A stretch of 64,000 bases of DNA from Bacteroidia bacterium (GCA_016786925.1 JAEUTU010000063.1:62001-126000); one strand, 5' to 3'; numbered from the stretch's first letter, positions 36,255 through 46,421 are shown. Notes: generated by a model from the letters alone, not told the origin. A program made the numbers and translations.

Positions 36255-39068
36255 ATGTTAAACCGGACGATCAACTATTTTAGTGTTGTTTTTTGTATTC
36301 TATTAGCAGGAGCCGTTTCCGCTCAAGATAGAATGTTGGGTGGGAATGAAATTCTGCCAAACACAATTATTGTCAAGTGTAGGGTTGCAAACAATATTTC
36401 TGCTCCTGCATTTGTTGCATTATTTCAAAGCATGGGTGGGTATGGTCTGCATCGAAAATTTCCTTCGGCAAAAACTCCACGTGCAGTAACTGATCTGAAT
36501 GGGAATAAATTGGTGGATCTTACACTTGTTTATGAGTTTAGTTATTCCGGTCAGCTTAAAATTGAGAAAGCGATCAGTAAATGTTCCGCTTTGAATTTGT
36601 TTGAATATGTAGAGCCACATTATATTCCGAAAGCATGTTATTTACCAAATGATACATCCTCCTTATTTCAATATCATATCTCACAAATAAAGGCTGATTC
36701 GGCCTGGAGTATTAATTCAGGACCTGCGCGTGGAGACACAAATATGGTCATTGGTATTACAGATACCGGTATTGAATTAACGCATCCCGATCTGTATCCG
36801 AATATTAAACTAAATTATGCTGATACGCTAGGTGGAGGTGATGATGATGGCGATGGTTATGTGGATAATTTTGCGGGTTGGGATCTGGGAGAAAATGATA
36901 ATAATCCGAATTATACTTCCAATGCTCATGGTGTGCATGTTGCCGGAATTGCGGCTGCAAAAACAGATAATATTACAGGGGTAGCAGGTGTTGGATTCAA
37001 CTGCAAGTTTCTTCCTGTTAAAATTGCGAATGCTTCCGGATCTTTAACAATGGCTTACGAAGGAATTGCTTATGCTGCCGAACATGGCTGTAAGGTGATC
37101 AACTGTTCCTGGGGCTCAGCGGCAGGCGGTCAGTTAGGACAAGATGTGATCAATTATGCAACATTCAATTTTGATGCATTGGTGGTGGCAGCAGCCGGGA
37201 ATAATAGTACAGAGATGGATTTTTATCCAGCTTCTTTTCAACATGTGTTGAGTGTGGCGAATACCGATTGGAATGATGTTAAAGCATCTACTTCTAATTA
37301 TGGTTATAATGTGGATGTGTGTGCTCCTGGTGAAAGTATCTATTCAACTTATCCAAGTAATTCATATTCTTATTCTTCGGGAACATCTATGGCATCGCCT
37401 GTTGTGGCAGGAGCTGCAGCAATTGTCCGCTCCAGTTATCCTTCATTAAATGCATTGCAAACAGCCGAGCAACTAAAAACAACGGCTGATGATATTTACC
37501 CTTTGAATTTAATTGCTTATGAAAATAAATTGGGAGCAGGCAGAGTGAATTTATATCGTGCTTTGACAGCCAATTCTTCTCCTTCTATTGTAATGACACA
37601 ACGTGTCATTAATGATCAAAATGATAACAATTATTATTCGGGGGATACACTTCGCATTTCAGGTGTTTATACCAATTATTTAGCAGCGGTTACAAACTTG
37701 CAGATCGATCTGTTGTCGGCTTCTCCCTATGTAACTATTTTAGATGGAAATACGCCTATCGGTGCTATTGCTACATTGGGGTCTGCGAATAATAATGCGG
37801 ATGTGTTTGAAATAGAATTGCTTCCCGGTATTCCCAATAATTATCCATTAGTGTTTGAAATAAAATATACTGATGGTCCGAGTAATTATTTGCATTCAGA
37901 ATTTTTTACGGTGATGTTGAATCCGGATTACATTAATATCGATATTAATGATGTGGCAACAACCATAACAAGTATTGGAAGGATTGGGTATCGTACCAAT
38001 CAGCAAACTCAAGGGTTAGGATTTACCTATAATGGAAGCGGATCACTTTTTTATGAGGCAGGATTAATGGTCGGCATCAATACCTCACAAGTGTCGGATG
38101 GTATACGAAATTCAGGCACAGCAGATAATGATTTTGCTTCGTTGAATATTGTACAGCAATTAGTCCCGGCTGTAAATTCTGATTTTGATGTGCATGGCAG
38201 AATGAATGATGCAGCAGCACAATCACCATTATTCATTGATGTAAGACACAAAGCGTTTGCATGGACAAGTCCGGGCAACAGAAAATATGTAATGCTGGAG
38301 TACGATATAAAAAACACAGGTATCACCACACTGAATAATTTGTATGCAGGACTATTTTCCGATTGGGATATTGATGCTTCCAGTTTTAATAACAACAGGG
38401 CTTCAGCAGATATTCCCAATAAAATGGGCTTTGTGTATAATACCACTTCAAATTTGCCTTACGCGGGTGTAAAAGTATTGAGCAATACAGCACCTGCTCT
38501 GTGTTATTCCATCGATAATGTTTCCGGGGGAAATGGAGGAATTGATATGTATAATGGATTTGATACTTCAGATAAATACATTACACTTTCTACCAACCGG
38601 GTAAATGCCGGTGTTGCCGGAAATGGTGCTGATGTGGCTCAAGTAGTCAGTACGGGTCCGTTTACCATTTTGCCGGGCGATTCGGTACATGTAGCTTTTG
38701 CAATAGTAGCTGGCGATAGTTTACCGGATCTTCAATCAAGTGCAGTGAATGCGCAGGCGCAATACGATGCAATGCATGTTGTTACAGCTTTAGCAGATTC
38801 AGTTTCAAGTCCGGAAATATATTGTTATCCGAATCCAACTAATGCTTTAAGTACAATAAAAATAGTTGCTGCAAATGCTACAATATCCAAAATTGAATTG
38901 TATTCTGTCCTAGGGCAAAAAGTATTCGAAAAGCAGGTAAATATCTTTAAAGGGAATAATGAAATTCAGGTGAATGTATCGTCATTGTCGCCCGGACTCT
39001 ATCATTTTCAAGTGTTTATAGGCGATCAGGTACAAACTGTTAAAATGATCGTGACGGAGGAGCAATAA
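36255..39068 (+). CDS. Secreted S8 (subtilisin-like) peptidase with T9SS type A sorting domain
   Basis: A 937-residue protein with a signal peptide ending 'GAVSAQ'. Prodomain-like residues about 30-120 precede the subtilase catalytic domain with Asp170 in GITDTGIELTHPDL, His225 in NAHGVHVAGIAA and Ser378 in SGTSMASPVVAGAAA. A long beta-rich region (about 440-850) follows. The last 80 residues are a T9SS type A sorting domain ('IYCYPNPTNALSTIKI', 'VLGQKVFEKQV', 'LSPGLYHFQVF'). It should be exported by the Por/Gld machinery and either released or anchored through A-LPS. Its target proteins are unknown. Confidence 0.95.
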   Translation: MLNRTINYFSVVFCILLAGAVSAQDRMLGGNEILPNTIIVKCRVANNISAPAFVALFQSMGGYGLHRKFPSAKTPRAVTDLNGNKLVDLTLVYEFSYSGQLKIEKAISKCSALNLFEYVEPHYIPKACYLPNDTSSLFQYHISQIKADSAWSINSGPARGDTNMVIGITDTGIELTHPDLYPNIKLNYADTLGGGDDDGDGYVDNFAGWDLGENDNNPNYTSNAHGVHVAGIAAAKTDNITGVAGVGFNCKFLPVKIANASGSLTMAYEGIAYAAEHGCKVINCSWGSAAGGQLGQDVINYATFNFDALVVAAAGNNSTEMDFYPASFQHVLSVANTDWNDVKASTSNYGYNVDVCAPGESIYSTYPSNSYSYSSGTSMASPVVAGAAAIVRSSYPSLNALQTAEQLKTTADDIYPLNLIAYENKLGAGRVNLYRALTANSSPSIVMTQRVINDQNDNNYYSGDTLRISGVYTNYLAAVTNLQIDLLSASPYVTILDGNTPIGAIATLGSANNNADVFEIELLPGIPNNYPLVFEIKYTDGPSNYLHSEFFTVMLNPDYINIDINDVATTITSIGRIGYRTNQQTQGLGFTYNGSGSLFYEAGLMVGINTSQVSDGIRNSGTADNDFASLNIVQQLVPAVNSDFDVHGRMNDAAAQSPLFIDVRHKAFAWTSPGNRKYVMLEYDIKNTGITTLNNLYAGLFSDWDIDASSFNNNRASADIPNKMGFVYNTTSNLPYAGVKVLSNTAPALCYSIDNVSGGNGGIDMYNGFDTSDKYITLSTNRVNAGVAGNGADVAQVVSTGPFTILPGDSVHVAFAIVAGDSLPDLQSSAVNAQAQYDAMHVVTALADSVSSPEIYCYPNPTNALSTIKIVAANATISKIELYSVLGQKVFEKQVNIFKGNNEIQVNVSSLSPGLYHFQVFIGDQVQTVKMIVTEEQ

Positions 39069-39082
39069 AGCAATATTTTTTT

Positions 39083-39090
39083 TACATTTG
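39083..39090 (+). promoter_or_regulatory. Bacteroidota -7 box for the DUF5606 gene
   Basis: TACATTTG matches TAnnTTTG, 23 bases before the ATG at 39114. Confidence 0.5.
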
Positions 39091-39113
39091 TTACCTAATA
39101 AAAAATAAGAACT

Positions 39114-39650
39114 ATGGATTTAAGTGGAATTATTTCAATTGCAGGAATGAGCGGATTATATAAAGTAGTTGCTCAAACAAAAAATGGTTTGATCGTAGAA
39201 TCATTGGTAGATAAGAAAAGAGTACCGGCCTATTCAACACACCGTGTTAGTGCATTGGAGGATGTAAGTATCTATTCAACAGGTGATGATGTTCCTTTGA
39301 AAGAAGTGTTTCAAAAGATCTATGATAAAGAAAAAGGAAAAGCTTGTATCGATCATAAATCTGCTGATGCTGAATTGAGAAAATATTTCAAAGCTGCATT
39401 TGCTGAATATGATGAAGATAGAGTATATACTTCTGACATTAAAAAAGTATTGATGTGGTATAATCTTTTACAAAAAGAAGGTTTGTTGGATAAAAAAGAA
39501 GAGGCTAAATCGGAAGATAAGCCAAAAGTAAAAGCAGCAGCTGAGCCAAAAGCAAAAGCAAGCACTGCAAAAGTAAAAGAGGTCAAGCCGGTGAAAACGG
39601 CTAGTGCCAAAGTAAAAACACAAGGCGTTAGAAAAACCGGAGCTGCATAA
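39114..39650 (+). CDS. DUF5606 domain protein
   Basis: A 178-residue cytoplasmic protein. The N-terminal 135 residues ('MDLSGIISIAGMSGLYKVVA', 'PAYSTHRVSALEDVSIYS', 'FAEYDEDRVYTSDIKKVLMWYNLL') match the Bacteroidota-specific DUF5606. The remaining 40 are a Lys/Ala-rich basic tail resembling nucleic-acid-binding tails. The function is unknown. It is likely a single-gene unit: its own -7 box and a terminator overlapping the stop codon. Confidence 0.88.
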   Translation: MDLSGIISIAGMSGLYKVVAQTKNGLIVESLVDKKRVPAYSTHRVSALEDVSIYSTGDDVPLKEVFQKIYDKEKGKACIDHKSADAELRKYFKAAFAEYDEDRVYTSDIKKVLMWYNLLQKEGLLDKKEEAKSEDKPKVKAAAEPKAKASTAKVKEVKPVKTASAKVKTQGVRKTGAA

Positions 39651-39667
39651 GCAACGGTTTTTTTGTT
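39632..39667 (+). terminator. Intrinsic terminator overlapping the DUF5606 stop
   Basis: AAAAACCG (39632-39639) pairs with CGGTTTTT (39655-39662), followed by more T. The stem starts inside the coding sequence and the loop is 15 bases, so termination may be partial. Confidence 0.55.
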
Positions 39668-39677
39668 TTAATACCAA

Positions 39678-41417
39678 ATGCTATCTAACCTTATGGAAAC
39701 AAATCAAATTGCTATTCCTTCTAAACCTATTCGTAAATTTTTACCTCAGGATCTTACTATTGATTCATGGAGTAAAGTTGAATCCTATTTTGTAGATCTG
39801 AAAAACAGAACGATCAACTCCGTTCAGGAACTTGAAAAATGGTTGTTTGATAGAAGTGAGTTGGAAGCCGTGTTGAGCGAAGATCTTGCCTGGCGTTATA
39901 TCAAAATGACTTGCGATACGGCCAATGAAGAACTAACTAATTCGTATAACTTTTTTGTTGAGGAGATCGAACCAAAGGTTGCGCCACTTGGAAATGAATT
40001 AAATAAAAAATTTATTGCTTGCCCATTTATTGATCAGCTCGATCAGAGTAGATATGCCATTTATATTCGTGGTGTAAGAAAAGCTCTCGAGTTGTATCGT
40101 GATGAGAATATTCCATTGCAAACAAAGATAGCAACCGAGTCGCAAAAGTATGGCGCTATCACAGCTGCCATGACCATTGAATGGAAAGGAAAGGAGATCA
40201 CCTTGCAAATGGCCGGTAGCTTGTTGAAAGATGTGGATAGAGCAGTGCGTGAAGAGGTGTATCATAAAATTCAAGAGAGAAGAAGTAAGGATGTAGATAA
40301 GCTGAATGAATTATATTCTGAATTGATCCAGCTGCGTCATCAGGTAGCATTAAATGCCGGTTTCAAAAATTACCGCGATTATAAATTTGAAGAGTTAGGT
40401 CGTTTTGATTATACAGTAAATGATTGTTATAATTTTCATCAGTCGATCTCTAAAGAGATCTTACCATTAGCAGAAGCATCGGATCTGGAGCGCAAAAAAA
40501 TATTAAAATTGGATGTGCTGAAGCCATGGGATGGAGATGTGGATCTGGAAGGTAAGCCTCCATTGAAACCATTTGAAAATGGGACAGAGTTGACCGATAA
40601 ATCGATTGAATGTTTTTATAAGATCAGAAGATCATACGGTGAATATCTGGAGATCATGAAAGCGATGGGGCATCTTGATCTGGATTCCAGAAAAGGGAAA
40701 GCCCCGGGTGGATATAATTATCCATTATATGAAATAGGTGTTCCTTTTATTTTTATGAATTCTGTTGGTTTGCATCGCGATCTGGTAACCATGGTGCATG
40801 AAGGCGGTCATGCCATCCATTCCTTTGTTACCCGCGATATGGAGATCACCGATTTTAAGAGTACGCCAAGTGAAGTAGCTGAATTAGCATCCATGTCAAT
40901 GGAGTTGATCTCTATGGAACATTGGAATGTGTTCTTTAAAAATGAGGATGATCTAAAGCGTGCTAAAAAAGAGCAATTGGAAAAATCGTTGAGAACATTG
41001 CTGTGGATAGCTGCAGTAGATAAGTTTCAGCATTGGGTGTATGAACATCCGGCACATTCTATAGCAGAGCGAATGGCTGAATGGAAAAATGTGATCTCTC
41101 AATTTAGTACAGGTGTATATGATTATGCCGGATTAGAAGCTGTACGAGAAAGAGGTTGGCAAAGTCAATTGCATATTTTTGAAGTGCCGTTTTATTATAT
41201 AGAATATGGAATGGCACAGTTAGGAGCCATTGCAGTATGGCGCAATTATAAAAAGAATCCGGAGGATGCATTGAATAAATATGAAGCTGCATTACGATTG
41301 GGATATACCAAATCGATCCCTGAGATCTATAGAACAGCAGGTGTGAAATTTGATTTTTCACAAGCCTACGTAAAAGAATTAGCAGATTTTGTAAAGTTAG
41401 AACTAGAAAAAATTTAA
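39678..41417 (+). CDS. M3 family oligoendopeptidase (PepF-like)
   Basis: A 579-residue cytoplasmic zinc metallopeptidase. The motif HEGGH (His374, Glu375, His378) sits in 'LVTMVHEGGHAIHSFVTRD', and the third-ligand region is 'PSEVAELASMSMELIS'. M3 oligoendopeptidases degrade short peptides. There is no signal peptide. A second ATG at 39693 (METNQ...) is an equally good start. DinB follows 12 bases downstream. Confidence 0.93.
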   Translation: MLSNLMETNQIAIPSKPIRKFLPQDLTIDSWSKVESYFVDLKNRTINSVQELEKWLFDRSELEAVLSEDLAWRYIKMTCDTANEELTNSYNFFVEEIEPKVAPLGNELNKKFIACPFIDQLDQSRYAIYIRGVRKALELYRDENIPLQTKIATESQKYGAITAAMTIEWKGKEITLQMAGSLLKDVDRAVREEVYHKIQERRSKDVDKLNELYSELIQLRHQVALNAGFKNYRDYKFEELGRFDYTVNDCYNFHQSISKEILPLAEASDLERKKILKLDVLKPWDGDVDLEGKPPLKPFENGTELTDKSIECFYKIRRSYGEYLEIMKAMGHLDLDSRKGKAPGGYNYPLYEIGVPFIFMNSVGLHRDLVTMVHEGGHAIHSFVTRDMEITDFKSTPSEVAELASMSMELISMEHWNVFFKNEDDLKRAKKEQLEKSLRTLLWIAAVDKFQHWVYEHPAHSIAERMAEWKNVISQFSTGVYDYAGLEAVRERGWQSQLHIFEVPFYYIEYGMAQLGAIAVWRNYKKNPEDALNKYEAALRLGYTKSIPEIYRTAGVKFDFSQAYVKELADFVKLELEKI

Positions 41418-41429
41418 AATATATTTTTT

Positions 41430-41945
41430 ATGAAACGTCCACAAGTAAACGAACACCCGGCTTATTATACACATTACATTGGTTTAGTAAAGGGTGATAA
41501 TATCCTAAAACAGTTGGAAGATCAGGTGATCGATATTCAAGCAATTATTTCAGAGATCCCTGAAGAGAAAGAAAGTTATGCATATGCTCTGGGTAAATGG
41601 ACGATCAAAGAAGTGTTAGGGCATATTGTAGATACAGAACGTATCATGGCGTATCGTGCATTGCGCTTTGCCAGAAAAGATAAAACAGCTTTGCCTGGTT
41701 TTGATGAGAATGAATATGTTGCTAATTCCGATTACAACAATCGAACCTTGTATGACATAGCACATGAGTTTGCAATTGTGCGTGAATCGAATTTAGCTTT
41801 ATTCAAACATTTTAATGAAGAGGCGCTAGATCAACGTGGAACGGCAAATAATAATGAAGCTACTGTTAGAGCGATCTTGTTCATGATCGCTGGGCATGCC
41901 AACCATCATTTGAATGTGATAAAAACGAAGTATTTGATCGATTAA
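41430..41945 (+). CDS. DinB family putative metal-dependent protein
   Basis: A 171-residue four-helix DinB/YfiT-type protein: 'WTIKEVLGHIVDTERIMAYRAL' with the first metal His, and 'MIAGHANHHLNVIKTKY' carrying the C-terminal His-x3-His pair. Relatives include bacillithiol transferases and mycothiol-dependent enzymes. The substrate is unknown. It is probably cotranscribed with the M3 peptidase gene. The stop codon overlaps the murB stop on the other strand by four bases. Confidence 0.9.
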   Translation: MKRPQVNEHPAYYTHYIGLVKGDNILKQLEDQVIDIQAIISEIPEEKESYAYALGKWTIKEVLGHIVDTERIMAYRALRFARKDKTALPGFDENEYVANSDYNNRTLYDIAHEFAIVRESNLALFKHFNEEALDQRGTANNNEATVRAILFMIAGHANHHLNVIKTKYLID

Positions 41946-42958
41946 AGAATATTTACTTCTCGCTCCAATTCTACACCGTATTTTTCTTTTACAGAGTCCA
42001 TGATCTGTTGCGATAGATCATAGATCTCTCTTCCCTTTGCATTGGAATAATTTACCAGTACCAATGCTTGAAGTTTGTGAACACCTGCATCACCAACTGT
42101 TTTCCCTTTCCAGCCACATTGCTCGATCAACCATCCTGCAGCCAACTTCACATTCCCATTTTCTAATTCATAACCCACAATAGTTGGGAAGCTTGCTTTT
42201 AAGCTTTCGTATTTATTGCGTGATACTTCCGGGTTTTTAAAGAAACTGCCTGCATTTCCGATCTCGGCAGGGTTAGGTAATTTACTGCTTCTGATATTGC
42301 AAACCGCTTTGCTAATGGCTTGGATATTCAATTCTTTGATACCCATTGTTTCCAATTCTTTTTCTATTGCTCCATAACTGGTATTGAAGTTGGGTGTTTT
42401 ATTTAAACGATAGGTAACAGAAAGTATGATGAATTGATTCTTGAGTTCGCGTTTAAAAACACTTTCACGATAGCCAAATTTGCAATCAGTGTTATTGAAC
42501 TTTTGCATTGTTTTGTCTGCGATATGAAGTGCCTCTAATTCAAAAAAGCTGTCTTTTATTTCCACTCCATAAGCGCCAATGTTTTGCATCGGACTTGCTC
42601 CTACACAGCCCGGTATCAATGAAAGATTCTCAAGTCCCGCATAATTGTTGTTGACGCAATGCATAACGAATTCGTGCCAAACCTCACCTGCAGCAGCTTT
42701 GATATAGTAATGATCCGTGTCTTCTTTTACGATCTCAATTCCTTTCAGATTATTCTTTAAAGTAATTCCATCAAAATTTTTTGTAAAGAGGATATTGCTG
42801 CCACCACCAAGGATCAATCGTTCGGTCTGCCCTAATTTATTATCCGACAGGAGCTCTTTCAACTGCTCAACAGTATTGAATGTTGCAAAGTATCTGGAGT
42901 AAGCATCAATGCCAAAGGTGTTGAGCTTTTTTAGTGAATAATTTTCCTGAACAGTCAT
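41942..42958 (-). CDS. murB: UDP-N-acetylenolpyruvoylglucosamine reductase
   Basis: FAD enzyme that makes UDP-N-acetylmuramate for peptidoglycan, 338 residues. The FAD-binding part contains 'LILGGGSNILFT' and 'GLENLSLIPGCVGASPMQNIGAYG'. The catalytic-serine region reads 'NAGSFFKNP'. The C-terminal part contains 'AAGWLIEQCGWKG', as in type I MurB. I choose the ATG at 42958 (MTVQENYSLKKLNTFG), since the reading 16 codons longer starts at TTG. Confidence 0.96.
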   Translation of the reverse strand: MTVQENYSLKKLNTFGIDAYSRYFATFNTVEQLKELLSDNKLGQTERLILGGGSNILFTKNFDGITLKNNLKGIEIVKEDTDHYYIKAAAGEVWHEFVMHCVNNNYAGLENLSLIPGCVGASPMQNIGAYGVEIKDSFFELEALHIADKTMQKFNNTDCKFGYRESVFKRELKNQFIILSVTYRLNKTPNFNTSYGAIEKELETMGIKELNIQAISKAVCNIRSSKLPNPAEIGNAGSFFKNPEVSRNKYESLKASFPTIVGYELENGNVKLAAGWLIEQCGWKGKTVGDAGVHKLQALVLVNYSNAKGREIYDLSQQIMDSVKEKYGVELEREVNIL

Positions 42959-43085
42959 GGTAGCTGAATTTGTGTCAAAATTCACTATTTCAAGCTCAAG
43001 ATACAAGGGTGTAAATTAAAAGTTATTCATAGGCAGATGCTTATATCTTGTGGCAGAAAGTACTATCTTCGCATAGCTATTCCCT

Positions 43086-44213
43086 ATGAAAAAGGCCATT
43101 GTTTCCGTAATTAATGATCTGAGTACCGATCAGCGTGTACACAAAGTCTGCAGCAGTTTGCAGACTATGGGGTATGATGTTACCCTGGTTGGGCGTAAAC
43201 AGCGGAAGAGTTTGCCTTTGCAGGAGCGGGCATACAAAACAAAGCGTATGTTTTTGCTCTTTGAAAAAGGTCCTTTGTTTTATTTGGAATACCAAAAGCG
43301 ATTGTTTTGGTATTTGATCTTTCATAAGGCGGATGTATTGGTGTCGAACGATCTGGATACATTGTTGCCGAACTTTCTTGTTTCTAAATTAAAAGGAGGA
43401 GAGTTGGTTTATGATAGTCATGAGATATTTTGTGAAGTTCCCGAGTTGCAAAACAATCCAATAAAAAAGAATATTTGGAAACGCTTGGAGCGTTGGATCT
43501 TTCCGAAGTTGAAGCATGTGTTTACAGTGAACGATTCTATTGCCAAGATCTATTCCGAAGAATATAAAGTGCCGGTAAAAGTAATTCGTAATATTCCTCC
43601 TTTGGCCAATCAGCTGAAGTTAAAGCCTTCAACAAAACAAGAGTTGGGTATACATCAAAACAAGAAAATCATCGTGCTGCAAGGTGCCGGGATCAATATC
43701 GATAGAGGCGCTGAGGAAGCAGTAGAGGCCATGCAATATGTAAATGATGCGGTATTGATGATCGTTGGTAGCGGTGATGTGATCGCATTGTTGCATCAAA
43801 TGGTAAAAAAACTGAATCTGGCAGAGAAAGTAATATTTGTAGGAAAGGTTCCTTTTGAAAAATTATTGCAATACACACATTACGCTGATCTTGGTTTAAC
43901 CCTGGATAAGGATACCAATATCAATTATAAGTATAGTCTGCCTAATAAGCTATTTGATTATATCCATGCCGGTGTGCCTGTATTAGCATCCGGCTTGGTA
44001 GAGATCAAGAAAATAATCGAGGAGTATAAAGTTGGTGATTGCATTCAAGCTCATGATCCAAAACATATTGCAGAAAAGATCAATTCGATCTTAAATAATG
44101 AAGTACAACTTTTGGATTGGAAAAAAAACTGTAAAATTGCAGCCGAAAATTTGAATTGGGAGAACGAAGAAAAGCTCTTGACACAGGTATATAAACCATT
44201 TTTATTGAAATAG
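43086..44213 (+). CDS. GT4-type glycosyltransferase
   Basis: A 375-residue GT-B fold enzyme. The N-terminal domain opens 'IVSVINDLSTDQRVHKVCSSL', the donor site includes 'VFVGKVPFEKLLQYTHYADLGLTLDKD', and 'LFDYIHAGVPVLASGLVEIK' replaces the classic E-x7-E region. It likely builds a surface glycan or lipid-linked sugar; donor and acceptor are unknown. The next glycosyltransferase starts three bases after its stop, so the two form an operon. Confidence 0.9.
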   Translation: MKKAIVSVINDLSTDQRVHKVCSSLQTMGYDVTLVGRKQRKSLPLQERAYKTKRMFLLFEKGPLFYLEYQKRLFWYLIFHKADVLVSNDLDTLLPNFLVSKLKGGELVYDSHEIFCEVPELQNNPIKKNIWKRLERWIFPKLKHVFTVNDSIAKIYSEEYKVPVKVIRNIPPLANQLKLKPSTKQELGIHQNKKIIVLQGAGINIDRGAEEAVEAMQYVNDAVLMIVGSGDVIALLHQMVKKLNLAEKVIFVGKVPFEKLLQYTHYADLGLTLDKDTNINYKYSLPNKLFDYIHAGVPVLASGLVEIKKIIEEYKVGDCIQAHDPKHIAEKINSILNNEVQLLDWKKNCKIAAENLNWENEEKLLTQVYKPFLLK

Positions 44214-44216
44214 AAT

Positions 44217-45344
44217 TTGTCTGAAAAGCATCTACATATCATTTCTTTTGATGTTCCTTATCCCGCTAATTATGGTGGGGTGATCGATGTGTTTTATAAG
44301 ATCAAAGCATTGCATGCACAAGGTGTTAAAATTCATCTGCATTGTTTTGAGTATGGAAGGGCAGAGGCAAGAGTGCTGGAAAGTTTGTGTGAAAAGGTTC
44401 ATTATTACAAACGTAAAATGAGCAAAACATACCTTTTCAATAAGCTACCTTTTGTGGCTGTTACCCGTTCTTCCGAGAAATTAGTAGAAAACTTGCTTCG
44501 CGACAAACATCCGATCTTGTTCGAAGGATTACATTGCTGTTTTCACTTAGATGATATCAGGCTGAAAGATCGCATCAAGATCGTCCGCTCTCATAATATT
44601 GAACATGAGTATTATTATAATTTGGAGAGTGTAGAGCGTTCTGTATTCAAGAAAATGTATTTCGGAATGGAAGGCAAGAAACTGGAGCGTTTTGAAAAGA
44701 TCTATCAGCATGCCTCTCATATAGTGGCTATCTCAGCTGCTGATACAGCCGCATTGGCAAGTAGATATAAGAATGTACATCATATAACAGCTTTTCATCC
44801 GAATGAAGAAGTGAAGATCAAAGAAGGAAAAGGAGAGTTTTGCTTATATCATGGTAATTTAGAAGTAGGAGAAAATAATGAGGCTGCTTTGTTTTTAGTA
44901 AATGAAGTTTTTTCTAAAATAAAAGTCCCTTTGATCATTGCAGGTAAAAAGCCATCTGCCATGCTGGTGGAGGCTGCTGCTAAATACAGGCATATTCAGA
45001 TAAAAGCAAACATCAATACGCAAGAAATAGATGAGCTCATCCGGAATGCTCAGATCAATGTGTTGCCTACTTTTCAGGCCACAGGGATCAAGTTGAAGCT
45101 TCTGGCAGCATTGTTCAATGGAAGATACTGTGTAGTTAATACTCCAATGGTTTCCAATACCGGTCTGGAGAATTTATGTTCGATCAGTGATGATGCTCAA
45201 GGGATGGCTGCGCTTATAGAAAAGCAATTTGCTACCACATTTGATATGAGTGAGAAGCAAAAGCGTGAACAAGTGCTTTTGGAGGCTTTTTCTAATACTT
45301 CCGGTGCTAAAAAAATATTAGCACTTTTAATTAATTACACCTGA
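44217..45344 (+). CDS. Glycosyltransferase, GT-B fold, TTG start
   Basis: A 375-residue protein: 'IISFDVPYPANYGGVIDVFYKI' at the N-terminus, 'RSHNIEHEYYYNLE', 'FCLYHGNLEVGENNEAALFLV', and 'TGIKLKLLAALFNGRYCVVNTPM' near the C-terminus, the pattern of GT-B sugar transferases. The only sensible start is TTG at 44217, three bases after the previous stop; no in-frame ATG exists for over 60 codons. Translation is probably coupled to the upstream gene. Its last 18 bases overlap the convergent AT-rich orphan gene. Confidence 0.87.
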   Translation: MSEKHLHIISFDVPYPANYGGVIDVFYKIKALHAQGVKIHLHCFEYGRAEARVLESLCEKVHYYKRKMSKTYLFNKLPFVAVTRSSEKLVENLLRDKHPILFEGLHCCFHLDDIRLKDRIKIVRSHNIEHEYYYNLESVERSVFKKMYFGMEGKKLERFEKIYQHASHIVAISAADTAALASRYKNVHHITAFHPNEEVKIKEGKGEFCLYHGNLEVGENNEAALFLVNEVFSKIKVPLIIAGKKPSAMLVEAAAKYRHIQIKANINTQEIDELIRNAQINVLPTFQATGIKLKLLAALFNGRYCVVNTPMVSNTGLENLCSISDDAQGMAALIEKQFATTFDMSEKQKREQVLLEAFSNTSGAKKILALLINYT

Positions 45345-45731
45345 AAAATATAGTCTTTTGAAAAGAAAAAAGATTATGACTAAAGGGAGGTATATGCAGA
45401 ATATTCTAAAGTAAATTTTTCTATATTGTTTAATGGAATTAATTTTTAATTCAAAATCTTTGTTTTCGGAGAGGTTTATGTTCTTGGTGATTGACGAAAT
45501 TTTTTTGAATGAGATATCTAAATCCCAATTTCCTAAATAAGCAGAATTGATGTAGTTGTTTGATGAGTTTTTGTGCTCAAGTTGGAATTTTTTTGCCCAA
45601 TATATGGAAATCAACTTGGCCAAATCGCCACATTCTGTGAAATAAAAGGGTAGACTAACTATTCCTATTAAAACCGGAATTTGGCTAATCACAAAAAGAA
45701 GAAAACCATTTTTGATAAAAAAATTTTCCAT
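45327..45731 (-). CDS. AT-rich orphan, predicted small membrane protein
   Basis: A 134-residue protein I do not recognise. A hydrophobic helix spans about 8-30 ('GFLLFVISQIPVLIGIVSLP') and a second about 108-125 ('IFCIYLPLVIIFFLF'), with a polar middle rich in Asn, Ser and Lys. That gives a two-helix inner-membrane topology. Its AT content is higher than its neighbours' and the C-terminal coding end overlaps the glycosyltransferase gene by 18 bases. It lies 12 bases after the ftsE stop, where an ftsX might be expected, but it is too short and too different to be FtsX. It could be a recently acquired or lineage-specific gene. Confidence 0.6.
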   Translation of the reverse strand: MENFFIKNGFLLFVISQIPVLIGIVSLPFYFTECGDLAKLISIYWAKKFQLEHKNSSNNYINSAYLGNWDLDISFKKISSITKNINLSENKDFELKINSIKQYRKIYFRIFCIYLPLVIIFFLFKRLYFSGVIN

Positions 45732-45743
45732 TAATAAATTATT

Positions 45744-46421
45744 CTAAGCTTTAGAATCGATCACTTTCCCGTTTTCACATTTAATGGTTCTGGAAGGAAA
45801 CTTTTGAAACATCATGATATCATGTGTAGCAATAAGAACCGCTCTTCCATTTTTAGAGATCTCCACCAATAAATTCATAATGCCTTCCGATGTTTCAGGG
45901 TCCAAATTACCAGTAGGCTCATCAGCAAGGATCAATTCCGGGTCGTTTAATAGGGCTCGTGCAATGGCTACACGTTGTTGTTCTCCACCGGATAATTCAT
46001 GTGGCATCTTAAATCCTTTTGTGTTTAGATTAACCTTATCCAAAACTTCCTGAATTCGTTTTTGCATACCTTGTTTGTCATTCCAGCCAGTAGCTTTTAA
46101 AACAAACATTAAGTTGTCGTTAACGCTTCTGTCGCTTAACAATTGAAAGTCCTGAAATACAATGCCTAATTTTCTTCTTAAAAAGGGGATCTCTTTCCGT
46201 TTGATCGATGAAAGGTCAAACCCGGCTACATGTCCCGTTCCTTCGACTAAGTCCAGCTCGCCATAAAGTGTTTTTAATAAACTACTTTTTCCACTCCCGG
46301 TTTTCCCCAACAAATAAACAAATTCGCCTTTATCAATATCCAATGAAACATTGGTCAAAACCAAGTTGTGTTTTTGAAAGATAGATACGTTTCTTAAGCT
46401 GATAATGGTGTCGAGTGCCAT
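45744..46421 (-). CDS. ftsE: FtsE-like ABC transporter ATP-binding protein
   Basis: A 225-residue ATPase with Walker [10 protein letters not shown], signature [15 protein letters not shown], and Walker [14 protein letters not shown]. The sequence '[23 protein letters not shown]' is characteristic of FtsE. FtsEX regulates peptidoglycan hydrolases at the septum. No ftsX is adjacent. FtsE is the best match, but LolD-type ATPases are similar. Confidence 0.87.
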   Translation of the reverse strand: MALDTIISLRNVSIFQKHNLVLTNVSLDIDKGEFVYLLGKTGSGKSSLLKTLYGELDLVEGTGHVAGFDLSSIKRKEIPFLRRKLGIVFQDFQLLSDRSVNDNLMFVLKATGWNDKQGMQKRIQEVLDKVNLNTKGFKMPHELSGGEQQRVAIARALLNDPELILADEPTGNLDPETSEGIMNLLVEISKNGRAVLIATHDIMMFQKFPSRTIKCENGKVIDSKA

